Origin: Phoronis australis
Taxonomy: Eukaryota; Phoronida; Phoronidae
DNA length: 64,000 bases
Direction of reading: 5' to 3'
Assembly (NCBI GenBank): GCA_002633005.1
Contig: NMRA01000008.1
Span: forward strand, 1,650,567 to 1,714,566
Position 1 is the stretch's first letter; every line of letters begins with the position of its first letter. The notes under the pieces are model-generated. The model worked only from the letters and a program-made list of their open reading frames with translations. It was not told the DNA's origin and made no database searches. Positions 37,001 through 49,300 of the stretch are shown here, piece by piece. Both the position numbers and the translations under genes were made by a program.

Positions 37001-37178
37001 TGAAATAATGTTTAGTCAACGGTTTCATTTACTTCCAGTTTTGAAGTACAAGTCAACAGAAGACCTCCAGAACACTACAACCATGGGCGAAGTCAATTTG
37101 GCGTTTGTTGACGACAACAAAGGTATCACCGAACTGGAGATGAAGTCTGACGAAACGAAACAGGACGTCTCTTCTTAG
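30180..37178 (+). CDS. Prostanoid-type class A GPCR, intron at end of TM6, gene model incomplete
   Basis: Exon A (30180-31007) gives TM1-TM6. Exon B (32129-32215) continues in phase 0 into TM7. Two downstream segments (36609-36734 and 37039-37178) join in phase 1 and could be the cytoplasmic tail. Prostanoid receptor genes characteristically have an intron at the end of TM6, exactly where exon A stops after CWAPYL. The receptors bind prostaglandins or thromboxane at the plasma membrane and signal through G proteins. The exon with the second half of TM7 (normally DPW-containing) was not found, so the gene is either incompletely resolved or defective. The EP2/EP4-like group is the best guess, but the usual prostanoid ECL2 motif is not evident, so another class A group is possible. 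Confidence 0.55.
31462..32173 (+). repeat. Five diverged copies of the exon B 5' segment
   Basis: Related stretches of about 45 bases start near 31464, 31517, 31571, 32051 and 32129. All contain a variant of ATACGTGTTATTC followed, in most, by AGTGTGGATATCC and ATGATA. The last is the start of exon B itself. The first also sits after a CTCTTTTCAG acceptor-like tract. Copies 1-3 are about 50 bases apart. Confidence 0.6.
31640..31795 (+). repeat. Short degenerate tandem repeat (CTCTAATAGA-type)
   Basis: Repeated variants of CTCTAATAGAAGCACC and CTCTAATAGAGAC occur with ACGCC and GCCTCC spacers, within the receptor's putative first coding intron. Units are irregular. Confidence 0.6.
32129..32215 (+). 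CDS. Exon B of the prostanoid-type receptor (ECL3 and start of TM7)
   Basis: An 87-base segment between acceptor CCAACCTTTTCAG and donor GTAAGC. It is in phase 0 at both ends and so fits exon A. Its 29 residues start IRVILVQCG and end with TRLAASNSM. The prostanoid family has IR/VR plus Gln just after TM6 and, in TM7, an Arg followed by (L/I)AxxN; that Arg contacts the ligand carboxylate. The match to this pattern is the main support. Its first half belongs to a set of five diverged local repeats, which is a reason for caution. Confidence 0.55.
32385..32650 (+). repeat. Dispersed repeat family B, copy 3
   Basis: Contains CTGTTTCCGTTACCAACAAG, CGATCAACGACTCAAGAAAA, AAAATGGCGCACC and a tail GTTGCCGGTTCATTCGGCAA. 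The tail is shared closely with the copy at 37850. It lies in the putative receptor intron. Confidence 0.6.
36609..37178 (+). CDS. Possible C-terminal tail exons of the prostanoid-type receptor
   Basis: Segment 36609-36734 (frame with EEFRVKVGG, then FSSTRSQSIASNN) meets donor GTTTGT at 36735. Segment 37039-37178 follows acceptor TTACTTCCAG and reads VLKYKSTEDLQNTTTMG to a stop after QDVSS. They join in phase 1. The Ser/Thr-rich polar product suits a receptor tail. The donor is weak, and no upstream exon supplying the needed phase was found, so assignment to this gene is by position only. Confidence 0.35.
36761..36880. repeat. Foldback hairpin with arms of about 54 bp
   Basis: The left arm (about 36763-36812) and right arm (about 36826-36877) are near-perfect reverse complements. 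Each contains CTTTAAACAAACCTTTGGTC or its complement, then GGAGTTGAATTTTGTTTG. The loop is short. It fills more than a third of the 304-base gap between the two putative tail exons and is probably a foldback MITE. Confidence 0.85.
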
Positions 37179-37849
37179 AAATGCATTTAGCAACTACACA
37201 CGTTCGCGCTGACCGTGTTATCTGATACAGTTTAAACATGTTTTGTCAGACCGGAGCAGAGAAACAGCAAAATGAGCGCTACCCAGTTTGGAGTAGCGCC
37301 GGATATAGTTCGTAGCCCGAAATTCCACGTCAGAGGATTTTCATACATTCGCGTATGGGAACTTCAATCATACGGCAAGTCATGTGAATTTCATATTGGA
37401 GAATGATTGGCCATATGAATGAAATTCGGACATGCGAACATTATATTCTTAGAAAATGCTAAACATAGAACATACTTTTACGAATAAAAATTTCGGTTCA
37501 AGTTATGAAAAATCCCAGACACGGTTGGAGGGAAAATTTAAGGCTACGGAAATACGAAGAGATCACTCGTTCGCAGGGCAGTGTAAAAAATGGAGAGTGC
37601 CCTTTTGTGAAAGGGCGATGACTGTTTTTCTACAAATTTACGTTCACAAAGCTGCATGCGCATCTCTCATTGCCGAAGTTAATTTTGATTCTCGTAACCT
37701 AGGTTGATGTTTCCGACGCAACAAAATTGCATAGATCCGAGGCACATTTCGTAAATGACAATGGCAGGGCCTGAAAAATCTGATGTAAGCACTAGGGCTG
37801 GAGATCGTACCGGTCCTTACCAGCCCGCTTTGAGGGTCCTTAACGATAC

Positions 37850-38160
37850 ATTTCGCCCTGTTTAGCGTACCAATAAAGAACGAAAATCAAATTAAGCGTT
37901 TAATCTGTTATAATTGGTCTCACAATAATCCTTATCGTGATAGACATCCATTTCCGTCCTCAAGAAAAACCTCGAAAAGTCAGCAACTCATGAAATGTTT
38001 CAGATTTCATTGGGGTTATCCAAGCCTAATGATTGCGAATTCGAAAATGGCGCATGTGCGCATTGCCTGGTTTTGACTTGCCGGCTCATTCGGCAGCAAT
38101 TCAAGACCGGGTGTGCGCGATAATGCTTTTAAAACCCAAAGTTTCGTTTGGAATTTAACA
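37850..38160 (+). repeat. Dispersed repeat family B, copy 4
   Basis: The clearest tail of the family: GAAAATGGCGCATGTGCGCA, then CTTGCCGGCTCATTCGGCA, then TTCAAGACCGGGTG, then AAACCCAAAG. An 18-base G run follows at 38212-38229. Confidence 0.6.
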
Positions 38161-40337
38161 TTGGTAGCTAAACAGCGGCGAAATGACAACTGGAAGTGAA
38201 TCCGGAGTGGAGGGGGGGGGGGGGGGGGGCTTTCACCGCAGACGACACTCATCTCTTATAATAGAGTTCATTGGTTCCACAGGGCCCTAATAAAAAAACA
38301 TTGGATGCAGATATTATTTAGTGACAGCAAAATTCATGAAAACTCCACCAGTTATTAGATACCAAAGGTCTTGACTAGTGCTCGCTAACTTCAGCAGAAC
38401 GAGTTCCTTCAATGCATTGTTTCTCCACTCTAAGATAAAGTCATTCTTGTTAGTGTAAATATTGTGCATAGAGCTTTTGTATAAGAAATAACTTACAATG
38501 TCTTTCGCTCCTGCCCTTAGACACATGTCCTATGTGTATAAATATTTGGATGTTACAGGTAGTTTTGTTCACTATTGTCATGTCGTTGAATTGTGTGCCC
38601 TACTGGAGAATTGTGATGAGTTGTTTTTTAAACCTGACGTCAGATCCTAAGAGATTTGTGAGTTAAATTGTTGTTTTCATAAAACATAAAAATCACCCAA
38701 AGTATAACTAGATGTTTAAACACAAAAAAATGAGAAAATGTGACAGGTGCCGAGTGTTGGCTTGAACCATACAAATTGCAGCATCGCTATTGGACGCTGA
38801 TCAGTGGTGCATTACGTAGATCACGTTTCTTACGAGAAAAGCTAGACCACACAAGTACACACAAAACCAAGCGAATGAAGAGCTACTACTTTGCGAGTAA
38901 AATGGAACCATTAGTAACATAAATTTTGAAGGTTTCCGTTCCACAAACGAGGATTTCTCATGGCAACTGTCTCGCAAGCGTTTACGGTACGCACCCAGGA
39001 TTGAATTTGGTTTCGACTATTATGAAAACGGCGAAATAGCGCAAAGCAACAAACACTAGAGAGGAATGTTGCGTGTGCGTATATCGGCAAAGAATGGAGT
39101 TGCATGTGCGCAGAAATGTCGCAAGTTTGTAGTGGTAAACAAATAATTTCTGCATGTTAGTTTTGTTTGGATTTATAACGTCTTTCTTATCAAGCAGGCC
39201 TACATCAAGGCATGCTTCATATTTCAGTTCACATTTGAACAACACGCACACGCACTACGCGCGCGCACACACACACTTACGTTTTCCTTGACGAGTCTTG
39301 ATTCAAGTTCGCAAAGTCAGCCAATAATGCCCCCGAAATTTGTTTCAAATTTTCTGATGTCTTTCAAACTTTAAATTAATAACAGTTTTCTTAGATTTTG
39401 GTTCACAATTGTTCAGTATATTTCGTTATATCAGTGCATTTCCACCCTCAGCAGTTAGTACGCGACACCTTCCTAAATTACAAGCGGATGTAAACAGGGT
39501 AAGGGTTCGGCAAAAATCGGGGAAGGTCAGACCATGAATCATGCGCTTCCACCACTTACTACGTAAGTCAATACTTGCGTGCATTTTCTTTCTCAAATGC
39601 AGGATATTAATTTGCACGAAAATAGTTCACTTCATTTTGCTCGGTAGATGGCGCTGTTGTCAACATGGTGAGACCTGTCTCGGTGGATACGCGGAACAAT
39701 GTCTCGTGGGATATTACTTCATCAAAGTCACTCTTGGTACGTTTTGTGTATTAACTTACAGAATCGTTCTAACCAGAGCTGTGTTTCATGAAATCATTTT
39801 AGTCTTAACCTAGACCGAAATAACAGTGCTGTCATTCCATCACATGTCACGTTCCGCTTGCTGAACAATTCCGTTGACATCATGCCTAAAATCAAACTTA
39901 AGACTTAAAATTTTCACGAAACGGAGCCCTGTTCATGGCTATAAAACTGACAAATGCGTTAGGCGATGCTGAGAAGTCAAAATTAAAAAATATTCCCACA
40001 TTGCACCCATTCTTCAATGAGCGGGAATTAAGCGACACTCGACCAAATTGCACTATGCTTTGCAGTACTCCCAGCACGCTGACTTATTACGAAGACATTT
40101 TTATAAAAAAGGGGTTGATATATGCAGAGAAATAACTGGGCAAAGTTATCATGTTACGGGTGGCCTTAGATTTCTCGAATCAGCACACAGGCTGCGGGTG
40201 ACTAAAATCGTAATCAAAAACTCAATTGATACCTGAGATTAAGCGGCCGAAAACATCCCGGGGAGTGCAGCAGACGTCTTCATACAGATTCCAGTATTGA
40301 TATTATTCTGGTTGAAATTTTTACTGACATTTAGTTA

Positions 40338-41011
40338 GGATAACGCTTTTCTTGTTGAACGGAAATATTTGACCTAGATTTTATGTTTTAGGATGCGCCC
40401 TGGGGAAGCAACATGCAGTATAATTATTATTACAAGGAAGTACTAGGAGACCTCCCGTGCAATAGGAGTCGACACTATAAAATGGATACGTTACTGAACA
40501 TGTTTTGTAGACTAATGGTCGCGAAAACATGGATTGTTATTAAAACCACCGAGATCCTCTCAGCAGTTGGTTGATTTGTTTTTGTTTGTTTTTTTTAACA
40601 TACACGCCTGTCATGGCTGAGTAGTGTTGTAGCTTGCCCATAGATGTCACCCGACTATGTGCCGAGTGGTTACTNGGATAACGCTTTTCTTGTTGAACGG
40701 AAATATTTGACCTAGATTTTATGTTTTAGGATGCGCCCTGGGGAAGCAACATGCAGTATAATTATTATTACAAGGAAGTACTAGGAGACCTCCCGTGCAA
40801 TAGGAGTCGACACTATAAAATGGATACGTTACTGAACATGTTTTGTAGACTAATGGTCGCGAAAACATGGATTGTTATTAAAACCACCGAGATCCTCTCA
40901 GCAGTTGGTTGATTTGTTTTTGTTTGTTTTTTTAACATACACGCCTGTCATGGCTGAGTAGTGTTGTAGCTTGCCCATAGATGTCACCCGACTATTTGCC
41001 GAGTGGTTACT
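40338..41011 (+). repeat. Near-identical 337-bp tandem copies split by an undetermined base
   Basis: 40338-40674 and 40676-41011 both run from GGATAACGCTTTTC to GAGTGGTTACT. I noticed only a one-base difference in a T run and one G/T substitution. The single N at 40675 sits exactly at the junction. Confidence 0.9.
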
Positions 41012-43185
41012 GATTGTTCTATCGTGTTTAGTCAAAGCAAAAATGCTCCAATCCAGAAAGAATAATCGGCATCAGTTGCAAATTGTTCATTATCTGATAC
41101 TGGTTTTTTTTTTGTAGATCCATTGTTTTGAAAGGTATGAACCCTGAAGAAATATTTTATGAAATGAGATGAAGTTTGCAATATATTGTAAATCATTATA
41201 TTTCTTATAATTCATTAAATCGACTATTGTCCCTGCTCCCCACGTCGTCACCAATTTTTCCCCCAAATCACCTGTAGTGTACCTTTCGATACAAATGCAT
41301 TTGTCATGCGAACAACGCATTTGTCAACGAGTTCCACAATTATTGGGAGAGTATCAAACATCCACTTCCCCGTATGCTTCACCCTTTATTAAGGACCTGC
41401 ACAACCGTTCCCACGAGAGTTGTCGACCGTTGCTTTTCACCAGCTACAAATGAATTATTATCCATATCTCTTTGTTCCACAAAAGATTTGTCAGTAGAGC
41501 CTCTTTTTAGCACGATTAAACTGCGTGTTCAGAAACTTGACAAAGAGTCGGACAATAGTGCCGTGATAGCACTATTGATGTTAATATGCTATTCTGTGAG
41601 AAGACTTGAGATGTTAAGAAATTGATAAATATATTCAAGTATAGGTGAGACAAGAATTAACATTAGAACGCCCGACCTTTTGAAAAAAAGACATTCCATA
41701 TATTTAGCCAACTTGTATTTTAATCAGAAGACATCAGCTGTGGCGTTTGTTTATAGTTCGGTGAAAATACCAGCCAATACAAATACGAGAAGTGTGGATA
41801 TACCGGTACAAACAAGTGCTCGGGGAACCGCAAACACACCGACATTCTTACTTGCTCTGGTCAAAAACACACATTTTCGAAATGAGCTGACCCGTAGATG
41901 AACACTAGTACTGGTACTCGCTTCGCGGACTAGGTTTCTGACTGCAGGCTCATCTCCCTGTTCTGACACTACCATTGAGCGGCGATCATTGACACCACTT
42001 GTCAATCTGCATCTCTATCACTTGACAGACCGAGAGGCAGGTTGCAAGTAGTGTGAGAGGCCAGGTTGGCTGGTGAACTTTCGTCCAGGTAAGTACTCTC
42101 ACACACCTATGGAATGAGAAGGAATGGTCTTGTATGTGTGCTAAGTTTAATCTTTAAACTGGACTATAAAATTTCAAAAATGCTATTTTCCCAACGCGTT
42201 TACGTGCATTATGCCTTTGGTCCAAAATTCAGTTAAAGAGTTCGGAGACATGAGAATAATCAAAGGTATTATGTTTCGGATTGCGATCATTCGACGCACT
42301 TGTCGCCAATAAACGTTCATGTACGCACGGAATGCCCACTGGGTTTTTCTCTAGTGACAAAATGTCACATTATTGTTTCACAAATACATCTAAACGCTCT
42401 CGAGGTGCAATTACTGTCAAATTCATTTCAACAATTTCAAACCAGTTGTGGAAAAACATATGTGTAATTAATTGGACACTCACGTCAGAGGCGACGTATA
42501 TAGTGACTATTGCTTCACATACGCCCGAGAAACGAGTTCCAATGAGTGTCATGGAAAAGTACTGAAAGTATGTTCTATATCTGCATCATGGGCGACAAGT
42601 CAAGGGAATTCTGCATAAAAAGGTACTCTTTTTTATTTGTTTCAAGTGTTTTAACGCACAAAAAGTATACCCGTAATCAAAAAATCTTTCAATCCCACTT
42701 AATGTTTGCTGCGTGAACTCGTAATTTAAAATTTAATGTTTTAATTGATTCTAAGTCACATGGCTCGTGCTTTTTGCATGCGTTCTGGGTTCCCTAAAAA
42801 GAAAAAAAAATATCTGGAGACGCTAATAGCAGCATCAGCACAACTGTTACGAGAAGAGTTATATTTGCTTATTCTTGCAATCAGTTTCATAAGAACTACC
42901 AATAACTTTGTTTACCTAGCCAAGATAAACACGTACTCGCATCACACAGGGTCAGCGTAAAAAGACTCGGCGTATCCCTGGACTGAGTGTGCTTGATTGG
43001 AGGAGCAACCGCGAAATACACTAAATAACGGGCCCGTATGTTGGCATTCAAGCACGTGCAGGTAGGACACTGAGCCCGGCGGACTTTCCCTGTGTTTCAC
43101 CTGTACCAAACGTTTGCGTGTATGGCAGTTTAAGTGTGTGATAGTTGCATGTCTTGTTGCACATACTTTAGCCCTCGACACAAAT

Positions 43186-43312
43186 TGTCACCCGGGCGAC
43201 TATTGCGCCACTTGGCCGTCAACATCGAAGTATAATGTCACCCGGGAGACAGTATGTGTCACATGGGGGCAATACATGCAGTGACAATCGACACATATGT
43301 CGCCCTCTCCCC
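43186..43312. repeat. Palindromic repeat cluster rich in TGTCACCCGGG
   Basis: Several short inverted units (TGTCACCCGGGCGAC, ATGTCACCCGGGAGACA, TGTCACATGGGGGCAATA, then GACAATCGACACATATGTCG) lie close together. Similar units occur near 28885-28965 and 29375-29460, so this is probably a small dispersed family. Confidence 0.5.
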
Positions 43313-46300
43313 AACTGTTTGCGTAGTCTAGCACATAAGCGAATCAACAGTCAGACCACAATACACCCGAATTAAATTGGGACCCGTCTTTTACCACTAA
43401 CCGCCATGATGCATTCATTTCTGGGATTACGAGTTGGTCTGATCTCAGGAAAATGGATCCGAGAGTCACCGTCGTATATACGAATTTCCGTTCCGCCGAG
43501 TTTATCTGCGTACGGGCGCTACCGAAAAGTCAAGAATCGACGTTTACGGAAAATCATCAAAAGGTCCAACATTTTAGAAATTCGAACCACTCTCGTGCAA
43601 TGCTGGTTTGGGGCCTTGCCATCATACTCAAGGACCTGCAGCGTTAAACTGAGTGTCTTGCGAGATCATCCAAGACTACACTGAATCGCCCGAGTGAAAA
43701 AGGCGAGTATTTCGCGAGTAGGCTCATCGGCGAGATTAGCGTGGTGAATTATAATTTAGTGTGGGATGCAATTCACTGTTTTCGTTCCGTAACCTAAAAA
43801 TTTTTGCCACGTCAAAGTGCCAGCTCAGTAATGTCTTTGGTTCAGGTCTTGGAATTCGCTCTTCTTTTAAGAGGATTTCCTCTTTTGGTTTCCATTTCTT
43901 CTTATTTGATTTCCACTTTCCTCCTTTTTCGTCTCTTTTTTATCATTATTTTGATTTTATTCATGCAAAAAACGTTTATTTCAGATAAATTTTACAACAC
44001 AAATAATATTACTGGCACATAAGTCCATTTATTTGTGGAACGATACATCACCTGGAAAAATGTCCTTTTTGTAATTTGTAATTTGATATTCCAAGTCCTG
44101 TTGGTTTATAAAATGGAGCCCTGGGCGTACTCGCGACTAGCGTGCAAGGTGCCTATTGTGCTGGCGGCTACCGATTGGCAGACAAGTTGCCACAATTTTG
44201 CCGATAAGAAGCAATGTAAGTGTTTGTCCTACGCCAGATCCCATGTGAATTTGGCAACCAGTCCTTTGCTCAACGTTTTGTCGAGCAAGGGTTTCAAAGA
44301 AATTTGGAATGTTCTACCTTCACAGTTGTTACGAAGGATACCTGAATTTTAAATAATCTTCCTCTGGTCTGTTCACGTATCCTTCACAATCCCAAATTGA
44401 TGAAACATTTCATTAAAAAGGCCAAGTACAAAAAGTGTCTTCGGTTTTGCTAGCAAAACCCTGAACGCATATCCTCGTTTTCAAATGGCATTCACAGGGT
44501 GTTTCATCGAACTTGGAACTCCGGTGTATAACATATATCCTGAAGTCGAAAACAGGCTCCCGCACCTTCAAAACAGCTAACCAGCCCGAAAAACACGAAT
44601 CTCGACCTTTATAACAGGAACGCCGGGGATCGGACAGGACACCCGGGGACTGAAACACCACTCCCGCACTTTCCGTCAAACATAATCTCAAGATAAGAAA
44701 ATAGTACCTTAGTACCTTGTTTTGTGTTCACACGACATGTATCAATTTCACATTTTGATGAAAAAAATAAATACTATGTGTGATATGTTGTTTTACTATA
44801 TGAGAATTTTAGACAACTTATGACCGACCTCTAGCGAAAAAAGTGTCGATTCTTGAGAACCTGTTTTACTCGCGGACGTGTACAGTGTACCCGACAGAGT
44901 GGGCAGTAAGTAATGACGTGTAGCTAGTGTGACGGACGATTTGCCGGAAATAATGTACTCTCGACAAGCAAATTGACGAACCCTAAAATGCAGCCAATTG
45001 AAAGATATTTAAGGAGTTAATCAGAAATGGAACTAGAAAGACGAAAAAATATTTTTGCTTTTTTCATTTTTGAAAATATTTTTGGAGAAACTATTGAATA
45101 ATCCGAAATTATCTGAATATTCACAGAGATAACAACGTGTTGGGAGTACAGATAATGTTTAAATTCGCCCACAGACAAGTTGCAGAATTTTACCGATAAA
45201 AATCAAATAACAAAGATAGGAAATTAGATTGGTTTACTTTTCACGTCGTTTCTCAAATCAAGACATTAATTTTTGGCAGAAGTATTTTGGGAAAATGGCG
45301 TGGGGTACAACATAGATTTGCGAGGAAAATGCTGAAATTTCAGCGTAATATCGGCGACTAATCTTTCAGCACACGATTTTTTCCGAGATCGTTAGTTGCT
45401 TCATTTGGGCCTCGCAACTATCGCACTACCTGACCTGCAAAATTTAGGTAGGGTTAATGTATTCCTCCGCTGGCGAGTCTGTAAGGTTACATGACTGGGT
45501 GTGCTAACCTGCTACTGCATGGGGTTTGTAAGGCTTTATGCTGGGTACAGTTTCGCAGACGCAAGAATCTCGCTAAGTGTGATTACGCGTTTCGCTGGTG
45601 ATATCTCGCGAAGGCTTGGGAGTTCTTGCTTTTCTCGGTCTTCGAAAGGCACGCCTGTTTTCTACGTGCAGGGCTATGCAACGAGATGGCAGTTTTATCC
45701 CACTTCCCCTGCTTAGTTGGGAAACTCGTATAAGTGGTCTATTATCGCCAGCGCGATGACGCGAAGGTGTGCACGAACCGTCGACATTTAAGATGTATTT
45801 CGGAAATGTTCAATAATCACTAGGATCTAGGACGCCGTGAGAGGGACCAAACTACAGTTTTTGGCCCCCCTTTAACTCCGCCACTGTAGTAAACATTTTA
45901 TAATATTTCTCTAACACTCCTCGTTGAAATCGCCGTCAACACGGTGCCCAATATACATAGAGAAAATCAGATTTCCAACGTGTTGCTAAAATGAGGGGGG
46001 GAGGTATTTGAAGTTTTTGAAGTTGCAACACTATGTTCTGAAATGTTGCCAAGTGTGTGCAGAGGAAACGCGTTATTTTTCAACATTCTTTTGCTATTGG
46101 ACTGACCTTTTGATGGACCTGAAATCACGTGATGCAGTTTTAGATAAATCCTTATAGGATTGCTGGTTCTTCAATAGTAACTGCCTCAACAGACAACTGA
46201 CATTTTCCATGATGTTTCCTGGTGTGAATCCAAGTCGTGATGAAAATTCTTTTCTCTCTGCGTACGTCTATGTTTGTTGTCTTTCCGCAACAATAACAGA

Positions 46301-49300
46301 AATTGTCGCGATGGCAATCGACACACTTCTTCTTTTCTTCATTTTCCCTTCAAAAAATTTACCAGCTAAGTATACACAGGGCATATTGCAAAATTGTTGG
46401 AAAATATTGTAAAATGATACCAGTGAACTCCCTACTTTATTTATCTTTAACAGGTAAAAATAAAGCAGGAACTACTGCCACGTATGCATTTTAAGAATAT
46501 ACTTTGTTATAAAAATAGTTTGTAAAATCAATTTAATTTTAATTAGCCTGAACAGTGAGTTCCTCGTTGTAGAGGTTGTTGTGCTCGAGCAATGTAAAAG
46601 CTTCATGCCAGACGCTTGTCAAATATAAACGTTCATAAAGTTAACGTATTTTAGTATGCAATAAAATCCAGGTACGTTACAATCCTTCACTTTTTGATTG
46701 ATCAATTTTGCTCATGCTGTTTCTGTTTCTTGTTTCTGTACAGAAAAGCATTGTACTGTTTATAGGTTTTTATTCACATTCACAAAAAACGACATGTTTC
46801 CATGCTGAGATGTGTTATGTTGCTCCAAGCTTGCCTTTTCTTTGAAGTGCTCTTCGCAAATGGCTTATTGACTAGACAGATTTTAATCCTGAACACAGTA
46901 TCTCGAGTATTTTGTCTTGTTTCCGTCGAAAACCCTCCTACCGCATGTGCGCGAGAAAAAGCTTTATTGTTTGTATGATGGTCAAAATAAAACTGCAGAA
47001 CTTGATTTGTGACCTGCAAGTCGCCATGCGACCTCCGGTTTTTGATAAAATCTGAAGTTGCCACTAAGTCGCCTATCAAAGTACTTGCAGAAGTAAATAG
47101 TCGGAATTGTCGGGCAAAAATGTATAGGGTCCGATCATGACTGACGCATAGACTATACGCAAACAATGTTTTCCAGCTGACCATCTGGTTGGGGTAGGAG
47201 CCGAACGAGAGCGAAACGATCGCAGCAGCACGCAAAAGCGCACCAACAACACCTGATTTTGGCGACCTCATTTCTCATTTGACGTCCTAGAAATTTTGTA
47301 AGGTCGCATTTGGCGAGTTGACGTTATTCCAAGCATCGACCCAGTTACCGGAGCTCCTTTTTTGCTGACGAAGGTTTTACCACACGTATCCACAGAGCAT
47401 TGGAAGATCTTTCCAGTGCTTCATTGTACCTCTGCCACGTGGTCTTGCAATGCTGTCTTGTTCCTACAAGTTTCCACAACTTCTACAGAGTCTTTTACGA
47501 CACGCACACTCGTTTTTTTATTTCCCATATCATTTATTGAAAATTAAGAAGTCCAAATTACAAATATTGCAAACACGAAACAGGAAAGGAGTATCATTCA
47601 TACTCACTCACGCACACAGAATCACATTGATCAATTCATCAATAACTTGCAAACTGTTTTCACACTTCTCGTTGAAAGTGAACAGTCTGTAAATGAAACA
47701 GGTTATACGTTTTTCTCTATCCTAGTAATCTCGGAAATCACCCGTCTTCATTAACGTGCGCGAAGGCATGGTTAGGCGATCCATCTTGTAGAAGCAATTC
47801 AGCTGTAAAATGAATTGTTTAATGTTTCAGTTTCTAAAATTTACGAAGAAAATTGGTGCATATGTTTTCATTTGTCAGTGTGTGACACCAGGAATAAAAT
47901 CGCTGCAATAAACAACACGGCGTTTCTTTATTCAAAATAAGTTTGACGGTCATTCGAGTTAATCTAAAACCACTTGAAAACAACAAACGCATCACTGTAA
48001 TTTGAACGATTATTTAGGCCCATCATAAGAAAACCCAGGCCAAATGACGTCGTATGGAGGTCGCAAGCTATTGTTTTACTTGCGATATCCATGTCATGGG
48101 CGTAGCGGAGTCGCATGATTACCGACTATGGGACGCTACCATTGTCTTCCCTTGCTGCTTCGTCGTTGGATATAACAATACAGGTCGCTCGGATATCTAT
48201 GCGACAGGATTGCGACCTGGTTTCCCGTGAGAAAGTACATTCGCTCGCGATCGCTTTGTGTTGCGTTCATAATCGCCTTACAAAATTACAATCAGTTGTT
48301 CGCGATCGCTGTCAATGACAAGGGTGGTGTAAATGTTTCAATATGATAATCTTAAAATATAACTAGCAAATCCCTTCTAAGTAAAGATTTTAAAAATTGC
48401 AAACGACACACTCACTGTACAATAGTTTGCCACGAGTAGCACTCACTCGTCGATTTTACAAGACTCGAGGTATTCAGTCTCCGAAAGTTATCGCACTCGA
48501 GACGTCATGCATAATTTGCGTTTGAAAAATAAACACCATTCCCTGTCACTCCCCTACGTGCAGCGCTCTTTGCAAATTAGACATTCTTTAAGAAAAAAAT
48601 GCCATATAAACTTACTATCGTCTGTCATCGTTCGTGCCAAATTTCGTCTGTGATCGCTTTCCGGTGTTCTCGATCGCGGTTTAGCCGGGGTGACGGTCTT
48701 CAACATGTACGTGTACACCTCCTCGAACACCAACGCCGATCCAATTGTCAGTGTTCATTTTCTTCTCATCTAGAAATATATTTCCTTAAAATTGAGACTG
48801 TCGTTTGGAAGCCAAACTTTGTTTTTAAAAGATGATTCCCCATCACCTTTTTAGGGAATATGGAAGTATTCTCATATGACAGAAGGGCTATCCTCTGAGA
48901 TTCCTATCTTAAAGTGTGTGGATTCGAATGCTAACCTGGTTATTTTTCTTATTATATTGCCTTCGTTGTGCTCTCTTGAGTGTAGCTCTTGTTGAAAAAT
49001 GAAATGATTGCATGACTGGGTAAGAAATTAAATTTCTGCATTACAGAAGGAAGAAATTTTCAAATGTGTGTATGCCTTACATGTACATTGTACGTCCGAT
49101 TCCACTAACTTTTCTAAGTCGGCAACCATTTAACCACAATTTTACTTTTGCTCATTCGTTTTTGTTTTTCTTTTGTTTTTCTCTAGCCCAATGCATTGTT
49201 GTACTTCCGGGTCTCAGGTGGGTAAGTAAGTCATATATAATTATTGAAGAATACACATAACATACAAAGAAATAATGACAACCCCAGAAATCGCGAAGCG

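Noticed and set aside
46780-47271. 163-codon frame on the minus strand
   Set aside because: No family signature, mixed composition and no exon partners; chance openness is possible at this length.
48895-48940. T-loop-like TTCGAAT motif on the minus strand, possible tRNA
   Set aside because: The flanking bases do not form a T-stem and no acceptor stem or anticodon arm is visible.
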